Shown here: one piece after another, positions 48,781 to 60,669 of the stretch
Layout of the letters: every line of letters begins with the position of its first letter
How positions within the stretch are numbered: position 1 is the stretch's first letter
Source: Monodelphis domestica
Taxonomy: Eukaryota > Chordata > Mammalia > Didelphimorphia > Didelphidae
Assembly (NCBI RefSeq): GCF_027887165.1
Contig: NC_077233.1
Location: 186,281,887-186,345,886 of the forward strand
Direction of reading: 5' to 3'
DNA: 64,000 nucleotides
Notes under the pieces: model-generated
The model's input: the letters and a program-made list of their open reading frames with translations, nothing else
Database searches by the model: none
Told to the model about the DNA's origin: nothing
Made by a program: the position numbers and the translations under genes

Positions 48781-49960
48781 AGCATCATATGAATAGGAGT
48801 AGAGAAGGCAAATGATGGAAAGAACTTAAGGTTGGGATTTGGCAAGGAATCATCCTCAGCAGGAAAAAGGGAGATAAATTATTTCAGTGTACAGTTGAAC
48901 TGATTTGCCAAGGGAGAGAGTGATGGAAGGGAGGAAAGTGTAACTTGTTTAGGAAAGAACTGAGGTATAGAGAATTGCCCCAAATGGGATCTTCATCATT
49001 GGTGATGGGTAAAGTAATAAAGTGATTTCTCTAGTGGCTTATTCTCCCCTTCTGATTATATTCTAAAAACAGCAAAATTGGTAAGAATGGCTAATTTTCA
49101 TTCTATTGATGCTGACATGAAAATAATGAGTAAAATTGGCCCTATTTAGAAAAATTGAGCTCTTGAAGAAAAATATAATCAAAATTCTTAGTGACTAGAG
49201 AAGGAGGCTATTTAAATAAAGTGAGGACTATTTTGAGTTAGTGGTATTTTGTACAATACCTTCCCATTCCTTCCTGAAATCTTCTCTACCTCCTCACCAC
49301 CAGTTTTATATTATTATCATATAAGTTAGAGTAGGAAACTCTTTTATGAGGAAAAAAAGCATGAAAATGCCCAAGGGTCATTTCTCTGTATGATATTCTT
49401 TTTTATATAATTTTTTGGCTTTAGAGGGAAATGCAATCACTTCTTATTCAAAGATTTTTCTCATATTCATATTTTTAGGGATTCAGAAGGGAAGGGATCA
49501 AGGCTTTAATGAGAATCTTGGTCCATTTTTAGCTAATGTACTACTTGTTTTTTTTTAAATAAGGCAATTTTGAAGCCCATTGCCTAATTAAGGCCTTCTC
49601 TGCAATGAAGACTCCATGACCTCTTGCCCACATTGCCTTTAATTCAGATGCTTTGAGCTATAACATGTAAATTGGTAACCCCAACTCACCTTTAACTTTG
49701 TAAGGTCAGAACCATGGAAACATGGTGACTGACTTGTCAAAGTCTAGCTCTTGGTTTTTACCTAATCTTTGAGTGTTTGTTATTCAAGAGAAAAAATAGT
49801 CAAGTTTAAGATACTTTTGATAAAAGGGTTGGGGTGAGCATTGATGAGGAGTGAAAGCCACAGATGACTTACAAACTTCTTTTTATCTAGTTCCTTTATT
49901 CTCCAAGCCTCCTTCCTACCTGAGCTACTGACAAGAAGTCAAAGTCCCATCAAATTTTTA
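48781..49960. other. Intergenic, no gene recognised
   Basis: Purine-rich to 48,960, then AT-rich. No coding motif or clear repeat. Confidence 0.45.
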
Positions 49961-49962
49961 AT

Positions 49963-50047
<85 letters not shown>

Positions 50048-50218
50048 GTCTCTCTCTCCCTCCCTCCCTCCCTCTCTCTCTTTCTCTGTCTGTCTGTCTC
50101 TCTCAAATTTTTAATATCCTCTCTCTCTCTCTCTCTCTCTCTGTCTCTGTCTCTCTCTCCCTCCCTCCCTCTCTCTCTCTCTTTCTGTCTGTCTCTCTCT
50201 CTCAAATTTTTAATATCC

Positions 50219-50270
<52 letters not shown>

Positions 50271-50361
50271 TTCTTTCTTTCTCTCAATCTCTCTCTGGCT
50301 TTCTGAGTACCTCTCCCTCCCTCTCTCCCTCCCTCCTTCCCTCCCTTTCTCTCTTTTTCTA
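49951..50361 (+). repeat. Compound (CT)n array with a repeated 18-bp spacer
   Basis: Long CT runs with CTGTCTCTG, TCCC and TTTC variants. The non-repetitive 18-mer CAAATTTTTAATATCCTC starts at 49951, 50104 and 50203, each time followed by a CT run, giving a higher-order repeat with unit lengths of about 153 and 99 bp. Confidence 0.95.
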
Positions 50362-50479
50362 ATGAAATCATATATCAGAAAGATCATCAAGTATTCTGAA
50401 ATACATATAAAGCTCTACATATATGTATACACATGCCAGTATATAGTTAGTGAACATATGTGCAAAAATAAGAATTATA

Positions 50480-50715
50480 AAATATAGCACTTACCATGTC
50501 AGGCACTGTATTAAAAACTTGATAATTATCATCTTTTTTGAATATATATGCATATATGTTGTAGAATAGATGCTTGTTTGAACATGATCTGTTATTTCAT
50601 CTGAGGAAATTGGAGCCTACAGTGTTCAGTGTCTTGTCTACAGTTAAGCATCAGGGGCAAGAGAAGAACCCAGGCCTTATGCTTCCAATGCCTTTATCCC
50701 ACACTTGTCCCAATC
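50480..50715 (-). repeat. MIR remnant (weak)
   Basis: Plus strand 'tatttcatctgaggaaattgg' and 'gaagaacccaggcc' resemble antisense MIR, with 'catgtcaggcactgtatt' to the left as in an L2/MIR end. Strongly diverged. Confidence 0.4.
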
Positions 50716-50779
50716 TATCATTTCTTTCGGGTCACTCAGTTTTCCAATTCAGCACGCATGGAAGGATGTAATGAATTTC

Positions 50780-51500
50780 ATTTGCCATCTCCTTTGTATA
50801 GCTGAGGCTCCCCTTGCGATTCTGCCCAGTTCAGAATCTTGACTTTATAGGCTGCAATGTATCATGAGTAAGGAGGCTGGCATTTGGGAAATGCCAAGAA
50901 TTCCCAGGAACATAATTCTCTTGCCTCCTTCAATCTGGCCAGCTAGCAAAGTTAAGGCATCATAACCCCTAAGGTTTGCTAGATGAGAACAAGAATGCAC
51001 TGCTTCATGTCTGACCTTGACCACCTTGGGGGCTTCAATATCTCTGCCCCTAGAAATGATATGAGTTGTTAGGACCCCTAGGGGTAAATGGAATGAGAAT
51101 TGCAGAATGTTTTGTTCTGCTTTTTTTGTTGTTTTTTTTTGGGGGGGGGTAACTGGAGGCTCTTACATGATACAGTCTATCTTGTATTCAGTTGACTTTC
51201 TCAGTGCCTGCTGGTACATTGCTAAATACAGCCTATATAGTGACATTCTGACTGCTGTCTTCTCTCTCTCATTTGGATTTTGACTACAGTCTGCACCATT
51301 CAGAAAGTGTGGGTTTAAAACAGAAAGGCTAGTCATCAGCAAACAAAAGTTATTCTTTAACATTTACATATCCATCCAACTATTCTATTTTCTTCTCCAT
51401 TGTTCCCTTTCCTCCCAGTTCCCAATAGTCTGTGTTTCCTGGATCTTTCTTGTCACTAAGGAAAACATCAATTCACGCATTCCCACTAAGGTATTAGGAA
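50780..51500. other. Intergenic, no gene recognised
   Basis: Contains a T run followed by a G run (51119-51150). No coding motif. Confidence 0.45.
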
Positions 51501-51504
51501 CTTT

Positions 51505-51640
51505 CAAACTTAGAGCTGAATGAGATCTTGGAGGTCATAAAATCCAATCTTCTCATTTTGAAGAAGAATAAACTGATGTTGGAGTAGAGGAGTGACATGA
51601 CCAAGGCTTTTAAAGAGATGATCATGAAGAGAAAGTGATA
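51505..51640 (-). repeat. MIR remnant (weak)
   Basis: 'cttagagctgaatgag', 'cttggaggtcataaaatcc', 'cttctcattttgaag' follow the antisense pattern of a MIR/THER1 core. Confidence 0.45.
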
Positions 51641-51835
51641 CTTAACCAAAGAAATAAATTGTAAGTAGTAGGATTTCAAGCATTAATAAAGGAGGCACTT
51701 AAAAAATATAGGGTCTGTGTAACTGACTGCTAAAGGTAGTATCTATTTGGCTTTCTCAAGTCATAATATATGTCAGAGTAATACTGATCAGTCTCTTAAT
51801 TGTCATATGATCTAGGTTTCATCATTTGATAATGC

Positions 51836-52134
51836 AGTTTCCCTCTCTTTAGATTTTTAATTTAATTAATTTATTTTTATATTAAAACTCCCAGATATTT
51901 TCCTCCCTTCTTCCTTCCATCATCACACTAGAGAAGGCATCATTTGACAAAAAGATATATGCATATATAAAACTATGTTTTGCTTGTTTCTATTTATCAG
52001 TTCTTTCTCTGGAGGTAGACATACACAACTTTTTCTTTAAACAATATTTCTGTTGCTGTAAATAATGTTCTCTTGGTTCTGCTCATTTCACTCATCATAA
52101 TTTCATGTAAAGGGCAAAAGTTTCCCTCTCTTTA
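51836..52134 (-). mobile_element. 5'-truncated antisense L1 with 16-bp TSD
   Basis: The L1 3' UTR end ('tctctggaggtagac', 'ggttctgctcatttcac') lies between two copies of AGTTTCCCTCTCTTTA at 51836-51851 and 52119-52134. The inserted part is 51852-52118, only 267 bp, a very short retrotransposition product. The left end is T-rich, as expected for a minus-strand tail. Confidence 0.88.
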
Positions 52135-52254
52135 AAAGGCAGATCATTATATTTTCATTAGTCAGTATTATTTTTATTCATCCATGCAAAAGGCTAGCGC
52201 TGTGTAAATTCTTTTGCATCAGTGCTGGTGATGTTGATGGAGGTGAGGAGAAGA

Positions 52255-52335
52255 ATAACCATAACAATAGTTAATATTTTTATAAAGAGTTTTAATGTTT
52301 TCAAACTACTTTACATATATTATTTTATTGGATGA
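52255..52335 (-). repeat. MIR/THER1 fragment
   Basis: 'acaatagttaatattttt', 'caaactactttacatat' resembles the antisense 3' part of THER1/MIR. Confidence 0.5.
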
Positions 52336-52339
52336 GAAT

Positions 52340-53590
52340 AATATTCATGGATTTACCATTTTAGTAGGATTTAGTGTTCTTACATAGATCTTGTTGCAAA
52401 AAACTTGGGCATTTTGCCTCTATCATTTTAATAAATTCTCCTGCATTGTGCAAGATAAAGTCTTGATCAGGAAATCCAAGAAAAAAATCACAGTGAGTCA
52501 TTTTTGTCTATCCCCAGTCAGCAGAGAGAGACAGAGAAGACTGTAGATAGATCCGAGGAATAGTATCTCTTCAGGTATGACTGCACAGTACATTCTGACA
52601 TAGGGAGAGACTGGAAGAGTTTTCAGATTTAACAAAGGGGGGAAATCTGGTGTAGGGTACAAGGATAGATGCCAAATGACAGTACTGCTGTTAACGACCT
52701 CATTTCTGGGTCACAAATACAGAATTAAGATGGGACTTGCATCTAGGGGTAGTGATCTAGTCTGAGAAGTGATCATGAGCTTTACGCCTGTATACTGAGC
52801 AAGAAGAATGTTTAGACGCAAGCAGTGGCTATATGGCTCTCATCCCAGGAGAACAGGGAAATCTCAAATTGAATACTCCAAGAAAGCAACAATGTGACCA
52901 ACCCAAATCTTCTCTCTAGAAGTACAGAGAGCATAGTTCTATCATCACATCTGAAATAAAGAAGCAGGCTTGATGACTTAAGCAAACAAAAAGTGAAACT
53001 CACCCTAAAATGCTATTTTGGTACAAGTAAGACACAAACTTAGGAAAAGAGAATAACTCTAAGAAAGCACATCTATGAGCAAGGTAACCTTTGGTTAAAG
53101 GTTAAATGCAAAGTCCAGATTTTCTTCTATTATATTTAAAATGAAAGCAGCTTCCTGAAGAGCTCATGGGTTCCAAGAGTCAGTGTTGTCAGGAAAAGCT
53201 AATGTGTGCTCATGAGCAGACAAGAGAATGTTATATTTTCAAAGGGAAAAGATACCAAGCAGGGACAGACTTCATGCCAGCAGGGCACATGAAGAAGGTA
53301 CCAAGGCAGAGGCAATTAAGGAACATATCTTGAAATTTGATTCATTTAAAAATAATAATAAGAAAAATATCTGAAACTCGGGTGAATCTTGTTAGTGTCA
53401 AATAGATGCTTATTGGTTCCAATTTGTTTAGCTCTATTCATTTCTCACCTTCTATTTGGAATGATTTATATAGCCTATTAAGAAGAGCCCTCAAAGACCT
53501 AGGGTGAAGGGACTAACAGACTGATATGGCAGTTAGTTGAAATCAATTCTAACTTTACATGTATGAATGGAATAAGAACATGCCGAATTA
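52340..53590. other. Intergenic, no gene recognised
   Basis: No coding motif and no recognisable repeat. Confidence 0.45.
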
Positions 53591-53594
53591 GAGA

Positions 53595-53870
53595 GGCAGC
53601 ATGGTTCAGAACAACCAATTCTGGAATTGAAATCATAGGAGAATTGATCAAGTTATGGAAGAGACCTCAATGACCTCCTGTTCCAAGGAAACTGAAGCCT
53701 AATGACTCTTCCAAGGTTACATAAGGAGCAAGCATGAGCGACAGTATTTGAATTGAGCTCCTCTGACTCCAGAGCCAATACTAGAGGATCTTGGCTCAAA
53801 TCAAGGATGTGCCATGTACTACTTAAGTGACTTTGGCCAAGTTATTTGATCTCATTGGGCTAGAACATTG
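53595..53870 (+). repeat. MIR in plus orientation split by a MIR in minus orientation
   Basis: 'agaggcagcatggttcag' (53595) is a plus MIR head. 53629-53790 reads as antisense MIR ('gaaactgaagcc', 'ccaaggttacataagg', 'gactccagagccaatac'). 'ggctcaaatcaagg' and 'gtgactttggccaag' (53791-53870) then continue the plus copy. Boundaries are approximate. Confidence 0.5.
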
Positions 53871-53959
53871 GGCAGGACCAAATTAAAATGTAATTGTGAA
53901 ATATTTTACAAAATAAATGAAAACTACAATCAAATATTGATTGAGAAAATCATTTTGGA

Positions 53960-54390
53960 TATAAATATGTCAAAATCAGAGGGATTTATTGAGAGAGGAA
54001 AGTTACTGGTGGTAGTATGCATAAGGGACTAAGTCCCTCCCAGCAGAAGAAAGCACTCACTGAGGAGGCTGTGAGCATGGCTTTTAAAAGTTTACAACCA
54101 CAAGCAGGAAAGGGAAGAAGGGCTTGTGAACAAGGATAGGATGTCCAAGTAGGAAAAGGAATTAGGGTCTCATCTTCATAACACCAAATATTCCTTTGCA
54201 GATTAACTGTTCAAGGAGTACGTCTAAACGTCTTAGGGTTCTTTCATTAGAATATCCAGTTGGACATTGTCTGTTCAACTAATCTCATCTGGGTGGTCAG
54301 GAGTTCTGGATTGGAAGCTACGGTGTACCTCTGGCTTGATGGACTTAGCAGGGATTTCCAACAATCATACACTACATTACAATTTTTGAA
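53960..54390 (-). mobile_element. Possible ERV LTR, antisense
   Basis: On the minus strand a TTTTAAAAGCC TATA-like motif (around 54085) is followed about 95 bp later by AATAAATCCC (around 53985), the order of promoter and polyadenylation signal in an LTR. The end sequences and TSD are not resolved. Not related to the LTR family at 20469 and 39229 by eye. Confidence 0.4.
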
Positions 54391-54880
54391 TATCACAGTT
54401 ATTCCATATTGTAGTTTAAATATAGAATATAGATTATGTTAATATGTGGTTTTGTACATCAATAAGTATCCTACAGTGATTCTAAACATACCCTTTAGTT
54501 TCTATTTGAGTTTGACACCACTGGAGTAGATGACTTTAATATTTCTTTCCTCCTCTTGAATTAAGGCCCTGTGAACTTTGTTGAAGTTGAGACAAATGAA
54601 GACTATTTCGTTTGCAGGGATGATGCTATTGATTCACTGATAATAGGGCACATGTTGTGAGTTTTGTGTTCCCTGGCAGGGATGGATTCTCTGATCCAAC
54701 CACATCATCTTCTAGTTGCCCCTTATGATCAATGGCACACATGACTTAAAGACATAGTGTAGGACTATGAAATAATGTGATATTTTCCATGATAATGGAA
54801 CCTCTCCTAACTCTGAGATTCAAGGATTCAGTTCAGTTTCAACAAAAATTTGCTGAACATTTGCTAGGCATATTGATAGG
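54391..54880. other. Intergenic, no gene recognised
   Basis: 54820-54880 may be an L2 3' remnant ('ttgctgaacatttgctagg'). Otherwise nothing seen. Confidence 0.45.
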
Positions 54881-54884
54881 TATA

Positions 54885-55005
54885 GTAGAGAGAGAGCGCC
54901 AGACACAAAGTCAGATCTGGGTTCAAGTCTTACCTCTTATATTGACTGGCTGGGTGACTCTGACAACTTTTCAGTACTTTATCCCAAGTCTCAGACAAAG
55001 TGGCT
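54885..55005 (+). repeat. MIR/THER1 SINE fragment
   Basis: 'gagcgccagacacaaagtc', 'gatctgggttcaagtc', 'ggctgggtgactctgac' follow the plus-strand tRNA-like head and body. Confidence 0.65.
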
Positions 55006-55454
55006 TCCCAACCTCCAAGACTGCATGCTGTGCTCCTCTCCCCAATAAAGTGGGTGTGCCCCACCCCACTCCCCTTTCCCCGCACAGGTGAGGGAGAATA
55101 CATTCCCATTGGGTTGTTGGACAGAGGGACTGGTGAAGTGAGGAATGTCCTCAGCAAGTGTAAAGAGTGGGAGGAGAGTGGCCCAAGCACTTCCCTCCCC
55201 TCCAGTTCTGTCACCTATGAGTTGCTTACCTTACCCACTATGTATTCCCATTGGACTCCTGGGCAAAGTGGTGGGTGATGTGAAAAAATGTCTTCAGGCA
55301 TGGTAGAGAGTCGGAGAGGAGCAAGTCTTTCTGAGGCCCTCTGTTTTTCTAGTAATAAACTCTGGGGGTAGGAAGTAAGAAGAAAGGGTGTCACACGTAC
55401 CCACAGAGAGCACTCTGTGTGCCATCTTTGGCACCCATGCCATAAGTTCACCAT
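55006..55454. repeat. Unclassified repeat with imperfect tandem duplication
   Basis: Two diverged copies of a roughly 150-bp segment: 'attcccattgggttgttgg' (55101) and 'attcccattggactcctgg' (55245), each followed by an AATGTC(C/T)TCAG-type block and a GGAGAG block. The right end, 'gccatctttggcacccatgcc', looks like a dispersed repeat, possibly a DNA transposon, that I cannot name. Confidence 0.5.
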
Positions 55455-56651
55455 TAATTGCCCTAGGTTAGGCGATAAAAGAATGTCTACCCTTTGATCC
55501 AGCCATAGCACTGCTGGGTCTGTACCCCAAAGAGATAATGGACAAAAAGACTTGTACAAAAATATTCATAGCTGCGCTCTTTGTGGTGGCCAAAAATTGG
55601 AAAATGAGGGGATGCCCATCAATTGGGGAATGGCTGAACAAATTGTGGTATATGTTGGTGATGGAATACTATTGTGCTCAAAGGAATAATAAAGTGGAGG
55701 ATTTCCATGTGAACTGGAACAACCTCCAGGAAGTGATGCAGAGCGAGAGGAGCAGAACCAGGAGAACATTGTACACAGAGACTAATACACTGTGGTATCA
55801 TCGAACGTAATGGACTTCTCCATTAGTGGTGGTGTAATGTCCCTGCACAATCTGCAGGAATCAAGGAGAAAAAAACACTATCCAAAAGCAGAGGACAAAC
55901 TGAGGGAATAGAAACACCAAGGAAAAGCAACTGCCTGACTACAATGGCTGAGGGGACATGACAGAGGAAAGACTCTGAGCGAACACTCTGATGCAAATAC
56001 TAACAACATGGCAATGGGTTCAAGTCAAGAACACATATGATACCAGTGGAATCACACGTCGGCCACAGGGGGTGGGAGGGAGGAAAAGAAAATGATCTTT
56101 GTCTTTAATGAAAAATGCATGGAAATGATCAAATAAAATACTATAAAATTAAAAAAATAAATAAATAAAATCACTCCAGACAATAAAAAAAAAGAATAAA
56201 AAAAAGAAGTAGCACTCAAATTCAAATAGTTAAAAAAAACAAAAAAAAACAAAAAAAAGGAATAAAGAATTCCTTTTTACATACAGAAGACAAAAGATGT
56301 AGACTTGCAATCAAGAAAAACTTACCCAAGAAACAGTACAATTTTACAGGGTGGGAATAAATTTTTAATGAAATAGAGGGTTTTCAAGCATTCCTAATGA
56401 AAAGACAGAGATTTTAAGTGAAAACAAAGTAGTCAAAAGCAACATAAAAAGATAAAACATGTTTGCATGATCATAGATGTATAATCCAGAATTGTTTGCC
56501 ATCTCCAGGAGGGGAGAGGGAAGGGAAGAAGGGAGACAATTTGAATCTCATGATTTTGGAAAATGTATGTTGAAAAGTGTTATTACATGTAATTGGGAAA
56601 TAATTTATTAAAAAAAGGTAAACATGAAAAAAAAATAATTGCCCTAGGTTA
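55455..56651 (+). mobile_element. Chimeric L1-HAL1 insertion with 16-bp TSD
   Basis: TAATTGCCCTAGGTTA occurs at 55455-55470 and 56636-56651, so 55471-56635 (1,165 bp) came in as one unit. The first part, 55471 to about 56160, is the 3' end of a young L1 in sense (ORF2 C-terminus open from 55538 to 55810, ending TLWYHRT, then the 3' UTR and AAATAAAATACT). About 56270-56635 resembles the 3' part of a HAL1 (ORF1-only) element: a broken ORF1-like 'cttacccaagaaacag' region, 'catgtttgcatgatc', and 'acatgtaattgggaaa' before the final A run. An A-rich join (56160-56270) separates them. Confidence 0.8.
55538..55810 (+). pseudogene. L1 ORF2 C-terminal end
   Basis: Open to the natural ORF2 end. It begins MDKKTCTKIFIAALFVV and continues KMRGCPSIGEWLNKLWYML. 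Only the last 90 residues or so are present because the element is 5'-truncated, so no catalytic domain remains. The sequence is very close to the young copies in this window, so the insertion is relatively recent. Confidence 0.85.
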
Positions 56652-56745
56652 TAGCTAGTTAAGTGTTAGAAGTGGTATTTAGACACAGGTTTTGCTAATA
56701 CCAAGTCTAGCATTCTCACTACTATACTATTTTTCCTCTATGCAG
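56652..56745 (-). repeat. MIR remnant interrupted by the L1-HAL1 insertion
   Basis: 'atagctagttaagtgttag', 'gtctagcattctcac' is an antisense MIR pattern. Its left neighbour, 'attgccctaggtta', is in the TSD, so the target was a MIR. Confidence 0.55.
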
Positions 56746-57155
56746 AAGAGTATGCTGGACTTATTCTTTGAGGTCTTCTTTGTTACACTACTATTGGCTA
56801 GAAAACTCCATCTTTGGGGGTAAAAAAATAAGGAAGAAAAAAAAAGAATAACATCAGTCAAATAGGATTGTGAAACCAAGTTTATTTTGTCTATAAGCTA
56901 TAGAGTTTAGAGGACTCATTTTCACATCAATCATAATGCAGAGATGATTCTTTGGGAATGGAGCAGAAATCAAGCATAGGGATTCAACATTATTAATATT
57001 TTAAAATTTTCCTCTCTATAATGAAGTAATGGTAGGAAGAGGTTAGTAGCTGGGAGGTAAGCAGTATTCAATCTTTATGCCTTACAATTTTTACTATTAT
57101 AATCTTTTTCTGAAACTTTGAAAAGATTTCAAAAGAGATCCTCCAACTTATTTCA
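56746..57155. other. Intergenic, no gene recognised
   Basis: AT-rich. Nothing recognised. Confidence 0.45.
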
Positions 57156-57157
57156 AG

Positions 57158-57410
57158 TTTCCTTCCTTCCTTCCTTCCTTCCTTCTTTCCTTCCTTCCTT
57201 CCTTCCTTCCTTCCTTCCTTCCTTCCTTCCTTCCTTCCTTCCTTCCTTCCTTCCTTCCTTCTTTCCTTCCTTCCTTCCTTCCTTCCTTCCTTCCTTCCTT
57301 CCTTCCTTCCTTCCTTCCTTCCTTCCTTCCTTCCTTCCTTCCTTCCTTCCTTCCTTCCTTCCTTCCTTCCTTCCTTCCTTCCTTCCTTCCTTCCTTCCTT
57401 CCTTCCTTCT
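57158..57410 (+). repeat. (TTCC)n tetranucleotide array, about 250 bp
   Basis: About 62 units with two CTTT interruptions near 57184 and 57261. The long open frames on both strands are products of the repeat. Confidence 0.97.
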
Positions 57411-58105
57411 TCCTTTCTCTCTTTCCTTCCTTCTTTTTCTTTTTCCCTTTCTTATACACACACACATATACACACGTATAAATGTACACAATCACATTTT
57501 ACTTCTGTATTTCACATCATCTTTGCTTGTCTCTTCCTCTTCTCTTAGTTTCAGAGCTTCACAATGTGAAAGCTGACAGAGCTCAAAGAAATAATAACTG
57601 AAAAATTCATTTAGATTCTAACATGACCCTTTGCATAACTCCTTTATCTCAATGTGTGGAGTTATTGGAAATGAGATTTGACATGGTTTTGAACAATCTT
57701 CTTATATTGTGGAAGAATAAAATCCTACTTGAGGGAGTATCTGTCAGATTTTTCAATTAAAAGTCTTCTGTTCATGGACCATAGTGCTTCCCTATAGGTT
57801 AGGTACAGCTGTTGTACAAAAGATAATATGATGACTATGCCCTTTGACTTCTTCAGTGGATTCATTTCATGAATAGGTTTTCTAGTAATTGTTTCCCTTC
57901 TGACATTGGAGGGTAGAAACAGGAAGCATGGAGACATGGAAGCTCTTATTTCCAGGATCAGTGTTGGAAGGAGGAGTGGTATTCTGGCTCTTTACACAAT
58001 ATTAATTATAGGGGTAACATTCTTAGCATCTGGGAATATTGAAGTCAGGATTTTCTCATTTTAATTTTAAATTTTAAACTCCATTCTGTTTCACTATCCT
58101 AAAGC
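57411..58105. other. Intergenic, no gene recognised
   Basis: Pyrimidine-rich start with a short CA run near 57458-57475. Otherwise nothing seen. Confidence 0.45.
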
Positions 58106-58109
58106 ATAA

Positions 58110-58260
58110 TGGATTTCCCTTCATTTTGGAGATGAGAAAACAGTGGCTTGAAGTGGTTTATTTGCCCAGAATTATATAGCTGGTCAATAAAAACAGCTAG
58201 ATTCAAGGCCAGGTCTTCTGACTCCAAATCCAGCTATCATTTTACTACAGTGCCTGGGAG
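58110..58260 (-). repeat. MIR/THER1 fragment
   Basis: 'cattttggagatgagaaaac', 'attatatagctggtcaa', 'gactccaaatccagc' follow the antisense MIR order. Confidence 0.65.
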
Positions 58261-58261
58261 C

Positions 58262-58270
58262 AGGGACTGT

Positions 58271-58301
<31 letters not shown>

Positions 58302-58392
58302 CGTTTTGTCTTTAAATCCACCAGAGCCTAGATCAATGTCTGGCACAAAGTAGATTTTTAAAAAAAATTAAAGCTTGTTGAATGACTATAAC
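58262..58392 (+). repeat. L2 3' end with a T/TTTG insertion
   Basis: 'agggactg', then a T run and TTTG repeat (58270-58308), then 'ctggcacaaagtag' and 'gcttgttgaatgac' form an L2 3' terminus in plus orientation. Confidence 0.6.
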
Positions 58393-59080
58393 TATCTCAT
58401 TTTTAAGGTGTAGAAAATGTGTTACCTTCTTTTCCTTCCCCTTCCCAAAGAGAGAAGTTTCTTAAACTGTTTTGAAATCTTTACACCAACCTGATTCATT
58501 TTGTAGGTATAATGGAGAAAGAGGATGATGAGTAACTCGGGTTCAAGGGAAGAAACTGAAAACAATTAACGATTCCAGATTATTCTTCACAAAGCAGAGA
58601 AACAAGGAAATGGGTTTGCATTGAAGCCAGTAGAATATGAACTAGATTTATCTGGATTTTCTTTTAGAAGCAAAGAACTCTGCCATCCTCTATAACATGA
58701 AAACTATTCTTGTTAAAAATTTAAAAAGCAAAATTTTCTTGCATAGCACATGCTGGCTTTTGAAAACATTTGACCAATTAGAGCATTATCTTAGAAATCT
58801 GTCAATGATGGATTTAATCAAATAATTAAAATTATAATATATTTAAAACATGAACTAGAAAGAATATATTTTAATCTTTCTTTGATGATTCAAGAGGCCC
58901 TTTGAGACTTTTCTTTATGAGTCATTATTGTGGACATAAGTAAATGATGGGTAATTTGCCCCTCTGTTGGATAGGATAATATTTCCATCAAAAATACAAA
59001 AAAATCTCAGAGTTGAAAGATAGTTTACAGGTTAGTTTGTATCTATTTTTGTACTTACTTATTCTTTTTTACCATGATAC
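58393..59080. other. Intergenic, no gene recognised
   Basis: AT-rich. Nothing recognised. Confidence 0.45.
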
Positions 59081-59082
59081 AA

Positions 59083-59205
59083 TTTAAACTCCTTGTAGGA
59101 TGGCCTGTTTCATTTTTGTCTTTGCATTCTCTTTGCCTACGACAGCACCTGGAATCTAAAAGGTACCTAATAAAGGCTGGCTGGTCATTTGAGTGACTAA
59201 GTTAT
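59083..59205 (+). repeat. L2 3' end fragment
   Basis: 'aaactccttgtaggatgg', 'gtctttgcattctc', 'acctaataaaggctgg' match the 3' end of an L2-type LINE. Confidence 0.65.
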
Positions 59206-59469
59206 CCAATCTGTCCTTGAACAAGATTATCTTCTGCAACAGATTTCATCAAGTAATCTTCTAGATCCTTCTTGTTCACTTCCCTGGAGGGAGAAACACT
59301 ATTTCCCATGGGAATCTATTTCATTATGGGATAACTAATTTTAGGGAAATTTTTCATTAACTCAAATTTAAATTTACTTCTGCAAAGTTCCACAAATTAC
59401 TTCTAGTTTTGCTCCCCAGGCCATCCAAAATAAGTCTATTCTCACAGTGAAGAATGGAGAAGAGAAGGG

Positions 59470-59740
59470 AACAAGCATTTTTAAAGCACCTATTAGATGC
59501 CAAGTGAGTGTTATGCTAAGCATTTTACAAATATTAGCTCATTCAATAGAATGTTACATTTAGGAGTCAGGAAGATGAGTTCATGCTGACTTTGATACAT
59601 AGCTGAACTTTCTCTCAACTTGAGTTTTCTCATCTGTAAAATGGGTATAAAAGCCTACCTCAGAGGGGATATTGTGAGGATCAAATGAATTAACAAGTAT
59701 AAAATACTTTGCAAATATTAAAGCTTTGAGAATCAGGAAC
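59470..59740 (+). repeat. MIR/THER1 SINE
   Basis: 'gttttctcatctgtaaaatgg' (core), 'cctacctcagagggg', 'tgtgaggatcaaatg', 'atactttgcaaatatt' give the 3' two thirds of a MIR in plus orientation. 59470-59530 may be a separate L2/MIR piece. Confidence 0.75.
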
Positions 59741-59978
59741 TAAAATAAACACAATGACAAAATGCAACAAACCCAATGACTACAAAAATATGAAAATTTG
59801 AAAGAACTACATATATTCAAAAAGCCAAAAGTGAAAGTTGAAAAACTATAATAAACAAACATGGTTTGAAAGATGAGACATGACAAGATTCTCTTATCCA
59901 TTTGTGAAGGTGTAAGGTTCACAATTATTGCACATTGCATAATTTTCATACTTTTCCTGATGTATCAGTTATGTATCT

Positions 59979-60444
<466 letters not shown>

Positions 60445-60669
60445 TTCTCTTCTTTCTCTTCTTTTTCTTCTTCATCTTCCTCTCTTTTAAAAATGATGTT
60501 GTTATATGGGATGCATATCTGGGAGTGGGAGGAATACTGGCAAAAACTCTGGTGACATAAAAAAAAAAACAAAAAAAATCAATAAAGACTTATTTGAAAC
60601 ATGATTCAAGGAATAACTACTGAGAAAAGCAGATATATAATAGCATTTAAAAACAAGTAGTCAGACTAG

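Noticed and set aside
49951..50361. CRISPR-like array (repeat, spacer, repeat)
   Set aside because: Only three copies of an 18-mer in a CT microsatellite in a mammalian genome; the spacers are simple repeat.
49939..50390. Arg-Glu-rich frames that look like an RS-type protein
   Set aside because: Translation of the CT array on the minus strand.
57118..57576. Open frames of 112-152 codons with Phe-Leu-Pro-Ser or Arg-Lys-Glu-Gly repeats
   Set aside because: Pure translation of the TTCC array.
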